Below, one piece after another: positions 36,143-45,737 of a stretch of DNA of 64,000 nt; within the stretch, counting starts at the first letter, position 1, and the number at the start of each line of letters is the position of its first letter. A model generated the notes under the pieces. That model made no database searches. It had not been told where the DNA came from and worked only from the letters and a program-made list of their open reading frames with translations. Origin of the DNA: Paenibacillus ginsengihumi DSM 21568 (GTDB lineage: Bacteria > Bacillota > Bacilli > Paenibacillales > NBRC-103111); assembly GCF_000380965.1 (NCBI RefSeq), contig NZ_KB905557.1, forward strand, positions 1 to 64,000, in the 5' to 3' direction. Position numbers and translations under genes: made by a program.

Positions 36143-37006
36143 ATGTTTGCTGCACAGGATTGGAAAGATTACGAGCTGATCGATACCGGCGGGGGCGAGA
36201 AGCTGGAGCGTTGGGGCGAGATCGTCCTGCGTCGGCCGGACCCGCAAATCATTTGGCCCTTATCCAAGGAAACCGGGGCGTGGCGCAACGCCGACGCCCA
36301 TTATTTGCGGAGCTCGAGCGGCGGCGGCCAGTGGCGCTACCATAAGCCGATTCCGGAGCGCTGGACGATCGGCTACCGCGGCCTCTCGTTTCATATCAAG
36401 CCGACGGGCTTCAAGCATACCGGGCTGTTTCCCGAGCAGGCGATCAACTGGCAGTGGATGATGGACAAAATTCAAGGGGCAGGCCGCCGCATTCGCGTGC
36501 TGAACCTGTTCGCTTATACCGGCGGGGCTTCCGTCGCCTGCGCTTATGCCGGCGCCGAAGTATGCCATGTCGACGCCTCCAAGGGCGTCGTGCAGTGGGC
36601 CAAGGAGAATCTGCACTTGTCCGGGCTCGGCGACCGTCCGGTCCGGTTCATCACGGACGACGTGTTCAAGTTCGTTCAGCGCGAGCAGCGCCGGGGCAGC
36701 AGATACGACGCCATTATTATGGACCCGCCGTCGTACGGCCGGGGACCGAATGGCGAAACGTGGAAGCTGGAGACGAATTTGTATCCGTTCGTCGAATCGT
36801 GCATGAACATTTTGACCGACCGGCCGCTATTCTTCCTGATCAATTCCTATACGACGGGAATTTCTTCGACCGTGCTGCGCAACATCCTGACGCTGTCGCT
36901 CGGCCGGACTTACGGCGGCTCCATCACGTGCGGAGAAATCGGGCTCCCGATCAGCGCGTCGGGCCTGATGCTGCCTTGCGGCATTCTCGGGCGCTGGGAG
37001 GCTTGA
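36143..37006 (+). CDS. Class I SAM-dependent methyltransferase (RlmI/RlmK-like)
   Basis: The 287-residue protein has the AdoMet motif I RVLNLFAYTGGASVACAYAG near residues 117-136. An acidic motif II follows (VCHVDASKGVVQWAKENL) and the catalytic-region block IIMDPPSYGRGPNG near 191. These blocks are typical of 23S rRNA cytosine-C5 methyltransferases of the RlmI/RlmK group. The N-terminal PUA domain of RlmI is absent; the RlmK-like FPEQAINWQW stretch is present. An rRNA substrate is therefore likely but not certain. Its ATG follows a GGAAAGGAACGC site. The RluA-type pseudouridine synthase gene begins 4 bp after its stop, making an RNA-modification operon. Confidence 0.88.
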   Translation: MFAAQDWKDYELIDTGGGEKLERWGEIVLRRPDPQIIWPLSKETGAWRNADAHYLRSSSGGGQWRYHKPIPERWTIGYRGLSFHIKPTGFKHTGLFPEQAINWQWMMDKIQGAGRRIRVLNLFAYTGGASVACAYAGAEVCHVDASKGVVQWAKENLHLSGLGDRPVRFITDDVFKFVQREQRRGSRYDAIIMDPPSYGRGPNGETWKLETNLYPFVESCMNILTDRPLFFLINSYTTGISSTVLRNILTLSLGRTYGGSITCGEIGLPISASGLMLPCGILGRWEA

Positions 37007-37010
37007 CCGC

Positions 37011-37715
37011 ATGGCGACCGCAATCCGTCCCGGAGACATCCCCGTTCTCTACGAGGACAATCATCTAATCGTCGTCGTGAAGCCGCCGAACGTTCCGAGC
37101 CAGGAGGACGACTCGCGCGACCCCGATATGCTGTCGCTGATCAAGGCCGACCTGAAGGCGCGCTATCAGAAGCCGGGCAATGTGTTTCTCGGCCTCGTGC
37201 ACCGGCTCGACCGTCCTGTCGGCGGCGTCATGGTGTTCGCCAAGACGTCGAAAGCGGCGTCCAGGCTGTCCGACGCGGTGCGCACCCGCAGCATCGCCAA
37301 GACGTATGCGGCGGTGGTGCACGGCCGGCCGCAGCCGCCGAGCGGCAGTCTGCGCCACTATCTGCTGAAGGACGCCCGCACGAACACGGTGTCGGCCGTG
37401 CCCCGCGAGCGGGCCGGCGCCAAGGAAGCGCTGCTGGACTATACCGTTACCGGGCAGCTCGAAGGGCTGGCGCGCGTCGAGATTCAGCTGCATACAGGGC
37501 GGCCTCACCAGATTCGCGTCCAGTTCGCGGCGATCGGCTGCCCGCTGTACGGCGACCAGCGCTACGGAGGCGGCAAGTCCCGCCCCGGGGAGCAGATCGC
37601 CCTCTGGTCGACCCGGCTTGCCTTCGAGCACCCGACGACGAAGGAAGCGCTCAGCTTCGCCTCCTCCCCGCCGAATACGTATCCTTGGCTGCTGTGGCAG
37701 GACGATGCACGGTAA
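37011..37715 (+). CDS. RluA-family pseudouridine synthase
   Basis: The 234-residue protein isomerises uridine to pseudouridine in rRNA or tRNA. The catalytic Asp lies in LVHRLDRPVGGVMVFAKTSK near residue 66. Further family blocks are LYEDNHLIVVVKPPNVPSQ near 14-32, KTYAAVVHGRP and ELHTGRPHQIRVQF-like QLHTGRPHQIRVQFA near 160. There is no S4 domain, so it is a short stand-alone member. It is co-transcribed with the upstream methyltransferase gene, 4 bp away. The exact target nucleotide cannot be deduced. Confidence 0.93.
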   Translation: MATAIRPGDIPVLYEDNHLIVVVKPPNVPSQEDDSRDPDMLSLIKADLKARYQKPGNVFLGLVHRLDRPVGGVMVFAKTSKAASRLSDAVRTRSIAKTYAAVVHGRPQPPSGSLRHYLLKDARTNTVSAVPRERAGAKEALLDYTVTGQLEGLARVEIQLHTGRPHQIRVQFAAIGCPLYGDQRYGGGKSRPGEQIALWSTRLAFEHPTTKEALSFASSPPNTYPWLLWQDDAR

Positions 37716-37812
37716 ACGCGCAAACAAGCCCCCGGACGGCGGAACGGCACCCGAACTCGTTCCGCTGCCCGAGGGCTGCCTTACGGGACGGCAAGTCCGA
37801 ACCGCGACCGCT

Positions 37813-38226
37813 TCAGGCGTTCGCCACCTTGCCGAGCAAATAGACGAGCAGCTGCTGGTTATGCAGCGAGATGCGGCTCAAGTAATTTTGCAAAAACTGC
37901 TCCCTCACCTTCATTCCCCGCTCACACTCCGCCCGTCCTTTGTCCGTAACGACGACCCAGACGATGCGGCGATCCTTCTCGTCGCGCTCGCGGACGATCA
38001 GTCCGCCCTTCTCCATCCGGTCGAGCAGCGTCGTGATCGCGGCAGGCGTCGTCGTCAAATGCTCGATGAAATCGGATGGCTTCATCCGGCGCTGGCCGGA
38101 AGATAAGAGCAGCTCCAGCACGGTCAGCTGCCCTTCGGTGAGCGACGGGGCCAGCTCCGCCTCCATGTGCGAGCGCAAATCTTTGGACACCTTCCACCAC
38201 AGCTTGGCAAACTCCTGTGTTACCAC
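37813..38226 (-). CDS. MarR-family transcriptional regulator
   Basis: The product has about 137 residues with the MarR winged-helix core: LTEGQLTVLELLLSSGQRRM, PSDFIEHLTTTPAAITTLLD, RMEKGGLIVRERDEKDRRIV. Dimerisation helices lie at both ends. A GTG at 38226 lies seven bases after GGAGG; an ATG two codons earlier is only one base from it, so the GTG is favoured. It stands alone, convergent with the pseudouridine synthase gene. Its promoter has an extended -10 and a symmetric TGTACATGTATA segment at the transcript start, suggesting autoregulation. Confidence 0.9.
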   Translation of the reverse strand: MVTQEFAKLWWKVSKDLRSHMEAELAPSLTEGQLTVLELLLSSGQRRMKPSDFIEHLTTTPAAITTLLDRMEKGGLIVRERDEKDRRIVWVVVTDKGRAECERGMKVREQFLQNYLSRISLHNQQLLVYLLGKVANA

Positions 38227-38260
38227 CGTCATTCCTCCTCGAATCTCCGATCTGGTCATT

Positions 38261-38299
38261 GTACATGTATATTATACCATCGCATTCGCACGCGCGAAA
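38261..38299 (-). promoter_or_regulatory. Extended -10 promoter and possible operator of the marR-type gene
   Basis: Minus strand TTTCGC (38299-38294), 17 bases, TATAAT (38276-38271) with an upstream TGG giving an extended -10. A near-palindromic ATACATGTAC overlaps the expected start point and could bind the MarR dimer. Confidence 0.65.
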
Positions 38300-38335
38300 G
38301 ATTAATAGCATCAATATTTTAGGACATAAAACGAT

Positions 38336-38362
38336 AAAAAAAGGGACCGCTTGACGCGGTCC
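38336..38362 (-). terminator. Rho-independent terminator reading on the minus strand
   Basis: Minus strand GGACCGC-GTCAA-GCGGTCC is followed by CTTTTTTT. It sits upstream of the marR-type promoter and would block read-through from the parC side. Confidence 0.75.
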
Positions 38363-38461
38363 TACATATATTGCTTAGGGAACAAGCGCCTAGCGTCGGA
38401 GCTTGTCAATCTTTGGAACAGGCTTATTTTCGTATGGAATTCGGTCTAAGGAGGGACGAAT

Positions 38462-38629
38462 ATGGAAACGTGGAAACGATCGGTCGGAGAAGCAGCGCTG
38501 CGGTGCGGACTCATCGACGATGCGGAATGGCTGAACAAGCTGGATGAGCCAATGCCCGTGTGGGCGGTGCTTAAGCTGCTGCTGGAGCTGAAGGAACAGC
38601 TTGAGCCGACCTATCAAAGCTATGATTGA
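38462..38629 (+). CDS. Small hypothetical protein (55 residues)
   Basis: A very good ribosome site (AAGGAGGG) lies seven bases before the ATG. The 55-codon frame encodes METWKRSVGEAALRCGLIDD, continuing AEWLNKLDEPMPVWAVLKLL and ending in a charged tail (LELKEQLEPTYQSYD). It is amphipathic, helical in character and without an export signal. I recognise no family. It lies alone between the marR-type gene and parC, in the opposite orientation to both. Confidence 0.6.
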   Translation: METWKRSVGEAALRCGLIDDAEWLNKLDEPMPVWAVLKLLLELKEQLEPTYQSYD

Positions 38630-38798
38630 TTGAGCGAGCTTGCCGGGCTGCCGCGCGCCCGCAGCCGCTTGTCCGCGGCGAAGCGCCCTATCGGCATAGG
38701 TACATAGCTTTCGGCACAGCCGCGACGAAGCCGGCAGCAAAGCGGCCCGGCAGGGCAGCCCGGCAGAGCGCCCCGGCTCAGCAGCAGGCAGCGCAACA

Positions 38799-38829
38799 AG
38801 CCGGGCGAGAGTCGTCCTCCCGCCCGGCT
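38799..38829 (-). terminator. Probable terminator of the parE-parC operon
   Basis: A 9-bp GC-rich stem (AGCCGGGCG / CGCCCGGCT) with a 13-nt loop is followed on the minus strand by TGTTGC, a weak T-run, about 45 bases after the parC stop. Confidence 0.5.
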
Positions 38830-38872
38830 GCGTCAGCCTGTTTCCTGGTTAGTCCCTTTTTGCCGCGCGCCG

Positions 38873-41308
38873 CTAAACCAGCTTGAGCACGTCGATCACC
38901 GAATCGCCCTTGGCCAGTGGAGCCATCGGCTTGCCCGGTGACTTTCGCTCGTCGATCGGCGTCTGCTCTGTCGAGAACGAGGCTTTGTCGCCGCTGGCCA
39001 GCACCAGCGTCAAATCGAACGGCTCCTTCACAACGAACGCCTTCAGCAGCGCGCTTCCGTTCGACTTTACCCGCTTGCCTTCCTTGAATTCGAAGGTGAA
39101 CAAGCCTTTGCCGCCGCGGCCCTGCACCGGATAATCGGCCACCAGCGACCGCTTCGCATAGCCCAGATCGGAGACGACGACGACCTCGCCCTCATCGCCC
39201 GAAATCCATTCGCAGCTGACGACCTCGTCGCCCTCCTTGAGCTGAATGCCGCGCACCCCGGCCGCCGCGCGACCCATCGGGTTCACCTCATCCTCGGAGA
39301 AGCGGATGCTCATGCCGTTCTGCGTGACGAGCAGCAGCTCCTGTCCTCCTTCGCTCAGCTTCACGTCCAGCACATGGTCGTCGTCAGCCAGCTTGATCGC
39401 CACGATGCCGTTCGACCGGCTCGTGTAGTAGTCCTTCAGCTCGGTTCGCTTGACCTGTCCTCTGCGCGTGACGAACACGAGCGATTTGCCCGGCTCATTG
39501 AAATCGCGCACAGGAATGACGCTGACGACCCGGTCCTCCTTCGGCAGCGGAATGACGTTGACGATCGCCGTTCCGTTCTCCTTCCACTTGAACTCCGGCA
39601 CCTGGTGAACCGGTAGCAGGTAGCACTGCCCCCGCTGGGTCAGGACAAGCAGACTGTCCAGCGTATTAACCTCCAGCAGATAGCGCAGATAGTCGCGTTC
39701 CTTCAGGCCCGTCGCCTCGATCTCCCCGCCGGAGCGCGTAAACGACAGCTTGCTCGTCCGCTTGATATATCCTTCGTTGGACAAAGTAACGTATACGTCC
39801 TCGGCCGTCACCATGACCTCGAGGTTCACTTTCAGCTCCTCGACCTCGTCCTGAATGTCGGAGCGGCGGTCGACGCCGTATTTGTCGCGAATCGCAGCGA
39901 TCTCGTTCTTGATGACGCCGAGCAGCTTCTTCTCGCTGGACAAGATGCCGCGCAAATAATCGACCGTCTTCTGGACGTCCTTCAGCTCCTTCTCGAGCGA
40001 GTGAATCTCCAGATTCGTCAGCCGGTACAGCTGCAAGGTCAAAATGGCGTCCGCCTGCCGTTCGGTGAACCCGAACTGCGCAACCAGGTTGGTCTGGGCG
40101 TCCTGGCGGTTCTTCGACGCCTTGATCGCCGCGATCACCTCGTCGAGAATGTTCAGCGCCTTAACGAGCCCCTCGAGCACGTGAGCGCGATCCTCCACCT
40201 TCTCCAGCTCATACTGCGAGCGGTTGGTCACGACTTCCTTTTGGTGCTCGATGTACGCTGTCAGCATCTCCTTCAGACCGAGCTGCATCGGCGTCTTGTT
40301 GACGATCGCCACCATGTTGAAATTGTACGTCACTTGCAGGTCGGTCTTCTTGAGCAAATAAGCGAGCACGCCCTGCGCGTCGGCATCCTTCTTCAGCTCC
40401 ACGACGATCCGCATGCCTTCGCGGCCGCTCTCGTCGCGCACCTCGGCGATGCCTTCGATCTTCTTCTCGATCCGGATGTTCTCCATGGCCGTAACGAGTC
40501 GGGATTTGACAACCTGGTACGGAATTTCCGTAATGACGATCTGCTGCTTGCCGCCGCGCACATCCTCGATCGCCGTGCGGGAGCGGATATGAATGCGTCC
40601 CCGGCCGGTGCGGTACGCCTCGCGGATGCCCTCCAAGCCCATGATGATGCCGCCGGTCGGAAAATCCGGTCCTTTGACGATCTGCATCAGCTCATCCAGC
40701 CCGATCGCCGGCCGGTCGATCACAGCGATGCAGGCGTCGATCACCTCGCGCAAATTGTGCGTCGGAATTTCCGTTGCGAAGCCGGACGAGATGCCGCTCA
40801 CGCCGTTGACCAGCAGGTTCGGAAAACGGGAGGGCAGCACGATCGGCTCCTTCGCCGTATTGTCGAAGTTGTCCTTGAACGCCACGGTCCGCTTGTCGAT
40901 ATCGCGGAGCAACTCCATCGCTATGGAAGACAGCCGGGCTTCCGTATAGCGCATCGCCGCAGCCGGGTCGTCGTCGATCGAGCCCCAGTTGCCGTGGCCG
41001 TCGATCAGGGGATGCCCCATCTTCCACGGCTGGGCCATCCGCACCATGCCTTCATAGATCGACGAATCGCCGTGCGGGTGATAGTTGCCCATGACGTCGC
41101 CGACCGTTTTGGCCGCTTTGCGATAAGGCTTGTCCGGCGTATTTCCCGCTTCGTACATAGCATACAGAATGCGCCGCTGCACGGGCTTCAGCCCGTCCCG
41201 CACATCCGGGATCGCGCGGTCTTGTATAATGTATTTCGAATACCGGCCGAACCGGTCGCCTACAATCTCCTCCAGAAAAGCCGGCAAAAACTGTTCCTTG
41301 ATGCTCAC
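38873..41308 (-). CDS. parC: DNA topoisomerase IV subunit A
   Basis: ParC is the DNA-cleaving subunit of topoisomerase IV, which decatenates daughter chromosomes. The 811-residue protein has the quinolone-pocket region [20 protein letters not shown] near 76-95, where Gly follows YE in place of the usual Ala. The catalytic Tyr is in [12 protein letters not shown] near 120. The IPTHNL tower region and a C-terminal six-bladed wheel (repeats such as [33 protein letters not shown]) follow. The start lies 7 bp after the parE stop. The parE partner and the length favour ParC over GyrA; a GyrA box (QRRGGKG) is absent. Confidence 0.95.
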   Translation of the reverse strand: MSIKEQFLPAFLEEIVGDRFGRYSKYIIQDRAIPDVRDGLKPVQRRILYAMYEAGNTPDKPYRKAAKTVGDVMGNYHPHGDSSIYEGMVRMAQPWKMGHPLIDGHGNWGSIDDDPAAAMRYTEARLSSIAMELLRDIDKRTVAFKDNFDNTAKEPIVLPSRFPNLLVNGVSGISSGFATEIPTHNLREVIDACIAVIDRPAIGLDELMQIVKGPDFPTGGIIMGLEGIREAYRTGRGRIHIRSRTAIEDVRGGKQQIVITEIPYQVVKSRLVTAMENIRIEKKIEGIAEVRDESGREGMRIVVELKKDADAQGVLAYLLKKTDLQVTYNFNMVAIVNKTPMQLGLKEMLTAYIEHQKEVVTNRSQYELEKVEDRAHVLEGLVKALNILDEVIAAIKASKNRQDAQTNLVAQFGFTERQADAILTLQLYRLTNLEIHSLEKELKDVQKTVDYLRGILSSEKKLLGVIKNEIAAIRDKYGVDRRSDIQDEVEELKVNLEVMVTAEDVYVTLSNEGYIKRTSKLSFTRSGGEIEATGLKERDYLRYLLEVNTLDSLLVLTQRGQCYLLPVHQVPEFKWKENGTAIVNVIPLPKEDRVVSVIPVRDFNEPGKSLVFVTRRGQVKRTELKDYYTSRSNGIVAIKLADDDHVLDVKLSEGGQELLLVTQNGMSIRFSEDEVNPMGRAAAGVRGIQLKEGDEVVSCEWISGDEGEVVVVSDLGYAKRSLVADYPVQGRGGKGLFTFEFKEGKRVKSNGSALLKAFVVKEPFDLTLVLASGDKASFSTEQTPIDERKSPGKPMAPLAKGDSVIDVLKLV

Positions 41309-41315
41309 TATCGCG

Positions 41316-43289
41316 TCACTCCTCGAACTCGGTGAAATCGACGTTCTCGATGATCCAGCGCTTGCGCGGATCGACCTTGTCGCCCATCAGCGTGGACACG
41401 CGCCGCTCCGCCTTGGCCGCATCCTCGATCTGCACCTGCAGCAGAGTCCGCGTCGCCGGGTCCATCGTCGTTTCCCAGAGCTGCTCGGGATTCATCTCGC
41501 CGAGCCCCTTGTAGCGCTGCAGCTCGATGTTTTTGCCGAGCTCCCGGGTCAGCGCCTGCAGCTGCTCATCGGTCCAGGCGTATTTCACGACCGAATTTTT
41601 GCCCGCCTTCTTGGTTACCTTGTACAGCGGCGGCTGGGCGATATACACTTTGCCCGAGTCGATCAGCGGCTTCATATACCGGTAGAAGAACGTCAGCAGC
41701 AGCACCTGAATATGCGCGCCGTCCGTATCGGCATCCGTCATGATGATGATCTTCGCGTAATTGCTCTCGTTCTCCTCGAACTCCGGACCGACCCCGGCGC
41801 CGATGGCAGCGATGATCGCCTTGTACTCGTCGTTGCGCAAAATATCGGCAAGCTTCGATTTTTCCGGATTCATCGGCTTGCCCTTCAGTGGAAGAATCGC
41901 CTGGAAGCGGGAATCGCGGCCCTGCTTAGCCGAGCCGCCGGCGGAGTCGCCCTCGACGATGAACAGCTCGTTGCGCGTATAATCCTTCGACTGCGCGGGC
42001 GTCAGCTTGCCGCCGAGGTTGGAGCTTTCGCTCCTGCCCTTCTTGCCGCTGCGCACTTCTTCCCGCGCCTTGCGCGCCGCCTCGCGGGCTTTGGCCGATT
42101 GAATCGCCTTCTTCATAATGAGCTGGGCTACTTGCGGATTCTCCTCGAGAAACACGGCCATCTTCTCGGCGACGACGGAATCAACCGCGCTGCGCGCCGC
42201 CGCACTGCCGAGCTGGTCCTTCGTCTGACCGACAAATTCGACCTCGCTCATCTTGATGTTGATGACGGCCATCAAGCCTTCGCGCAAATCTTGACCGTCC
42301 AAATTTTTATCCTTTTCTTTTAGAAAAGCATTCTTCCTCGCGTATTCGTTCATCACGCGCGTATACGCCGTTTTGAAACCCGTTTCATGCGTGCCGCCGC
42401 CGCGGGTCGGGATCGAGTTGACGAACGAGACGATCGTCTCCGTATAGCCGTCGTTGTACTGCAGCGCCACCTCGACGTCAATCTCATCCTTCTCCGCCGA
42501 AAAATGAACGACATCGTGCAGCACATTCTTCTCTTCGTTCAAAAAAGCGACGAATTGGCTGGCGCCGCCTTCGTACAGAAATACGTCCTCCCTGTCGGTG
42601 CGCTCGTCCTTGAGCGTCACCTTCAGCCCGGAGTTGAGAAAGGCGATTTCCTGCAGCCGCTCAAGCAGCGTATCGTAGCTGATCGTCGTCCCGCCCTGGA
42701 ACACCCGCTTGTCGGGCTTGAATGTGACCTTCGTCCCTGTCTTCCGCGTCGTGCCGACCACCTCAAGTCCGGTCACCGGCTCGCCGACATGCTCCTTGCC
42801 GTCCTTGTCGACCCAATATTCGAAGCGCTGGCGGTGGATTTTGCCTTCGCGGTAGATTTCGACCACGAGCCATTCCGACAGCGCATTCGTTACCGAGGCG
42901 CCGACGCCGTGCAGGCCGCCGGACTTCTTGTAGCCGCTGCCGCCGAACTTGCCGCCGGCGTGCAAAATCGTAAAGACCACCTGCGGCGTCGGGATGCCCA
43001 TCTTGTGCATGCCCGTCGGGATGCCGCGGCCGTTGTCGTATACGGTTACCGATTGATCTTTATGAATGGTCACGTCGATCTGCGTGCAGTACTTGGCCAA
43101 ATGCTCGTCCACCGCGTTGTCGACGATTTCCCACACCAGATGATGAAGACCGGAAGCGCTCGTGCTGCCGATGTACATCCCCGGGCGCTTGCGGACGGCG
43201 ACCAGCCCTTCCAGCACCTGAATGTCGTCCGCTCCGTAATCCGCCGGCGATTCCGTATGATTCGCAAACATATCGAGTTGCTCCGCCAT
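41316..43289 (-). CDS. parE: DNA topoisomerase IV subunit B
   Basis: ParE is the ATPase subunit. The 657-residue protein carries the GHKL ATP site: [20 protein letters not shown] near 47-66, [12 protein letters not shown], and [20 protein letters not shown]. The TOPRIM metal site follows ([19 protein letters not shown] near 420, [11 protein letters not shown] near 500) and then [15 protein letters not shown]. The ATG lies six bases after GGAGG. It forms an operon with parC. Three tandem repeat A units lie immediately upstream, starting 24 bp before the start codon, so they would be in or just above its 5' untranslated region. Confidence 0.95.
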   Translation of the reverse strand: MAEQLDMFANHTESPADYGADDIQVLEGLVAVRKRPGMYIGSTSASGLHHLVWEIVDNAVDEHLAKYCTQIDVTIHKDQSVTVYDNGRGIPTGMHKMGIPTPQVVFTILHAGGKFGGSGYKKSGGLHGVGASVTNALSEWLVVEIYREGKIHRQRFEYWVDKDGKEHVGEPVTGLEVVGTTRKTGTKVTFKPDKRVFQGGTTISYDTLLERLQEIAFLNSGLKVTLKDERTDREDVFLYEGGASQFVAFLNEEKNVLHDVVHFSAEKDEIDVEVALQYNDGYTETIVSFVNSIPTRGGGTHETGFKTAYTRVMNEYARKNAFLKEKDKNLDGQDLREGLMAVINIKMSEVEFVGQTKDQLGSAAARSAVDSVVAEKMAVFLEENPQVAQLIMKKAIQSAKAREAARKAREEVRSGKKGRSESSNLGGKLTPAQSKDYTRNELFIVEGDSAGGSAKQGRDSRFQAILPLKGKPMNPEKSKLADILRNDEYKAIIAAIGAGVGPEFEENESNYAKIIIMTDADTDGAHIQVLLLTFFYRYMKPLIDSGKVYIAQPPLYKVTKKAGKNSVVKYAWTDEQLQALTRELGKNIELQRYKGLGEMNPEQLWETTMDPATRTLLQVQIEDAAKAERRVSTLMGDKVDPRKRWIIENVDFTEFEE

Positions 43290-43312
43290 CGCGATCCTCC
43301 CAAACGAGTTAC

Positions 43313-43596
43313 TATCTTGAAAAATTGGACGGAACCCTCCGGCAAAGTTTCAACACCGAAGGTGACGACCGATGACGAAAGGAATCGCTCGTCATAGGCG
43401 TCAATCTTGAAAATTTAGCGATATCCACACGCTGAATTTTCAATACCGCAGGCGACGTCCGATGACAAGCGTGCGGCTTGTCATAGACGTCGATCTTGAA
43501 AATTCGACGAATCCCTCCGGCGAATTTTTCAACACCGAAGGCGACGTCCGATGACGAGTTTTCACTCGTCATCGGCGGTCCATCCTGAAAGTTCAA
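43313..43596 (+). repeat. Array of three tandem repeat A units
   Basis: Three consecutive units of 89-90 bp start near 43314, 43403 and 43493, each with ATCTTGAAAA(T/A)TT at the left. Each has hairpin 1 (TTGAAAATT..AATTTTCAA), a spacer CACCG(A/C)AGG(T/C)GACG(A/T)CC and hairpin 2 (GATGACGA..TCGTCAT). In units 2 and 3 the loops differ but the stems are kept (GATGACAAGC..GCTTGTCAT, GATGACGAGT..ACTCGTCAT), a sign that base pairing is conserved. A fourth partial start (ATCCTGAAAGTTCAA) follows. Confidence 0.92.
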
Positions 43597-43614
43597 TTAT
43601 AACATTAACTGGAA

Positions 43615-44607
43615 TTAATTTAACACATCTTTTTTTGTGAAGACAACAAAAGAGACGACGACCGATGCCGCGCCCCACGCTGTCAACACGGCGAGCGAGA
43701 ACGGCAGGCTCATCCCCTTGATCGGCGGCAGCGCGCCCGTCAAGTAATTCGTCAGCTCCAAGTTTACCATAAACAAATACTTGGCCGTCTCCCAGTTCGA
43801 CACCATGTTGGACAAAATCGTGCCCGAGATGAGAAGCGCCAGCATGATTCCCATGCCGGCGGCCGTACTGCGCACAAGCACCGAGATCATCAGCGACATC
43901 GAGCCGACGATCAGGGCGGCGTACCAGACGAGGCCCAGCTCCATGATCAAGTACAGCCACTGCTCGATCGGCCGGACGTAAGAGAAATCGATGTCGCCCC
44001 CGGCAAGCTGGAACCCGAAAAAGACGGGCATGTCCCATCCGCCGTAACCAAATACCGCTCCCGAGATCAAATAACAGAGCAGCGCTGTAGCGACCACGAC
44101 GACAGAGACGAACAGAACCAGTGCAATCCACTTGCTCAGTAAGATTTTCCATCGTTCCACCGGTCTTGTCAACAGCAGCTTGATCGTCCCTGACGTATGC
44201 TCGCCCGATATGAGATCCGCAGCGATCACCATCACCATTAACGGAATGAAAAGTCCTACCGCATTTTTCATAAATTCTCTTGTAAAGGTTACCCCGTTGG
44301 GGGAATTTGGATTCACGTCCCGATCCAAATAATATTGCGCTCTCTGCACCTCAATTTTGCGAATCTGCTTCCATTCCTCCGGCACCCGGGCGCTGCCGAT
44401 GCTCCGCGTGTAATCGACGATCTTCTGCCGCAGCTCGACCCGCCAATCCTCCGTGCCGAATTGCTTCCAGGCGTTTTCCGTCACTTTCATTTGCGCGTAG
44501 ACGAACATCGGTATAATCGCCGCCAAAATGAGCAGCACGACGAACAAGCGGCGCTTTTTGACGATTTTGATGCATTCGTTAACGACGAGCGGATACAGAC
44601 TAACCAA
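43615..44607 (-). CDS. ABC-2-type transporter permease
   Basis: The product has about 330 residues with six or so membrane helices. The first (LFVVLLILAAIIPMFVYAQM) is followed by an extracellular loop of about 110 residues. Then come FMKNAVGLFIPLMVMVIAAD, SGEHTSGTIKLLLTRPVERW, and four further helices. The SGEHTSGTIKLLLTRP block is typical of ABC-2 permeases. The TTG start at 44607 lies nine bases after GGAGG and overlaps the ATPase gene by 8 bp. The longer frame upstream is a shadow of that gene. With the ATPase it forms an exporter; the cargo (antibiotic, lipid or peptide) is unknown. Confidence 0.88.
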   Translation of the reverse strand: MVSLYPLVVNECIKIVKKRRLFVVLLILAAIIPMFVYAQMKVTENAWKQFGTEDWRVELRQKIVDYTRSIGSARVPEEWKQIRKIEVQRAQYYLDRDVNPNSPNGVTFTREFMKNAVGLFIPLMVMVIAADLISGEHTSGTIKLLLTRPVERWKILLSKWIALVLFVSVVVVATALLCYLISGAVFGYGGWDMPVFFGFQLAGGDIDFSYVRPIEQWLYLIMELGLVWYAALIVGSMSLMISVLVRSTAAGMGIMLALLISGTILSNMVSNWETAKYLFMVNLELTNYLTGALPPIKGMSLPFSLAVLTAWGAASVVVSFVVFTKKDVLN

Positions 44608-45655
44608 CGTGTTCTCCCTCCGTAAGCTCCAGGAATAAATCCTCCAGCGTCGGATGCTTGATCTCGATGCCGAATACGTCCACGCCGGCGGCGGCAAGCG
44701 TCCGTGTCCACTCGGGGATGGCGGCCTGACTCATCCGAGTGACGATCGCGCGGATGCCCGGCGGCTGCTCTGCCCCGGCAAGCGAACTCTCCGCGTCGCC
44801 GTCCAGCGCGCCCTCATGCGAATGCGCCTGCTCGCGCTGTCCGTGCGGTCTGCCGCCGGACGGCAATACTTGAACGCCCTCGCCCGCTTCCAGCAGCTCG
44901 CGCGCCACGGCGGCGCGTCGCGCGCCCACGCTCCAGACGACGCTGCTGACCGATTCGTCGATCAGCGCCGCCACCTCACCCGTGCGAATCAATTCGCCGC
45001 GGGCGATGATCGCGACCCGGTCACACATCTGCTGAATTTCGCTCAGCAAATGGCTCGACACGAACAGGCTGAGGCCCTGGTCCGCCAGCCGGCGGATGAA
45101 TGCCCGCAGCTCCTTGATCCCCTGCGGATCGAGGCCGTTCGTCGGCTCGTCCAGGATGAGCAGCCGGGGGCGGTTCAGCAGCGCCTGGGCGATGCCGAGC
45201 CGCTGCCTCATGCCAAGGGAATACGTCTTCACCTTGTCGTGAATGCGGGCGTCCATGCCGACGATCTCGACGACCTCGCGAATACGCTCCTCGCCTACGC
45301 CGGGAAGCATGCGGGCAAAATGCTCCAGATTCTCCCAGCCGGTCAAATAGCCGTATAGCTCCGGATTTTCCACGATCGCTCCCACATGCTGCAGCGCCTT
45401 GTTGTGATCCTTGGCGACATCATAACCGCAAATCCGGATCGTGCCTTCCGTCGGTCGAATCAGGTCGACCAGCATCCGGATCGTCGTCGTCTTCCCCGAC
45501 CCGTTAGGGCCGAGAAAGCCGAAAATTTCCCCTGCGTACACTTCAAACGAAATGCCTTTGATAATCGTTCGCTTCCCGATCCGCTTCTTGACGTTGCTGA
45601 CGGACAGCACGACGTCTCGAGGCTTGTCCGGACTTGATGCTTGCTGCGTTTCCAT
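44600..45655 (-). CDS. ABC transporter ATP-binding protein
   Basis: The 351-residue ATPase has Walker A FGFLGPNGSGKTTTIRML near residue 50. The Q-loop region is AIVENPELYGYLTGWENL, the signature YSLGMRQRLGIAQAL near 147, Walker B LLILDEPTNGLDPQG near 168 and the switch His in FVSSHLLSEIQQ. The C-terminal extension of about 100 residues holds an unusual low-complexity insert (SGGRPHGQREQAHSHEGALD) before the last KHPTLEDLFLELTEG block. This is the BcrA/DrrA-like group that pairs with ABC-2 permeases. It is the first gene of a two-gene operon with the downstream permease. Confidence 0.93.
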   Translation of the reverse strand: METQQASSPDKPRDVVLSVSNVKKRIGKRTIIKGISFEVYAGEIFGFLGPNGSGKTTTIRMLVDLIRPTEGTIRICGYDVAKDHNKALQHVGAIVENPELYGYLTGWENLEHFARMLPGVGEERIREVVEIVGMDARIHDKVKTYSLGMRQRLGIAQALLNRPRLLILDEPTNGLDPQGIKELRAFIRRLADQGLSLFVSSHLLSEIQQMCDRVAIIARGELIRTGEVAALIDESVSSVVWSVGARRAAVARELLEAGEGVQVLPSGGRPHGQREQAHSHEGALDGDAESSLAGAEQPPGIRAIVTRMSQAAIPEWTRTLAAAGVDVFGIEIKHPTLEDLFLELTEGEHVG

Positions 45656-45737
45656 GTCCTTGCCGCCGCTCCCCCTTCCAATCGCAATCGTCCGCCTGCT
45701 CGCCTGCGTCCATCCGCTCCCGGAACAACCGGCGATT

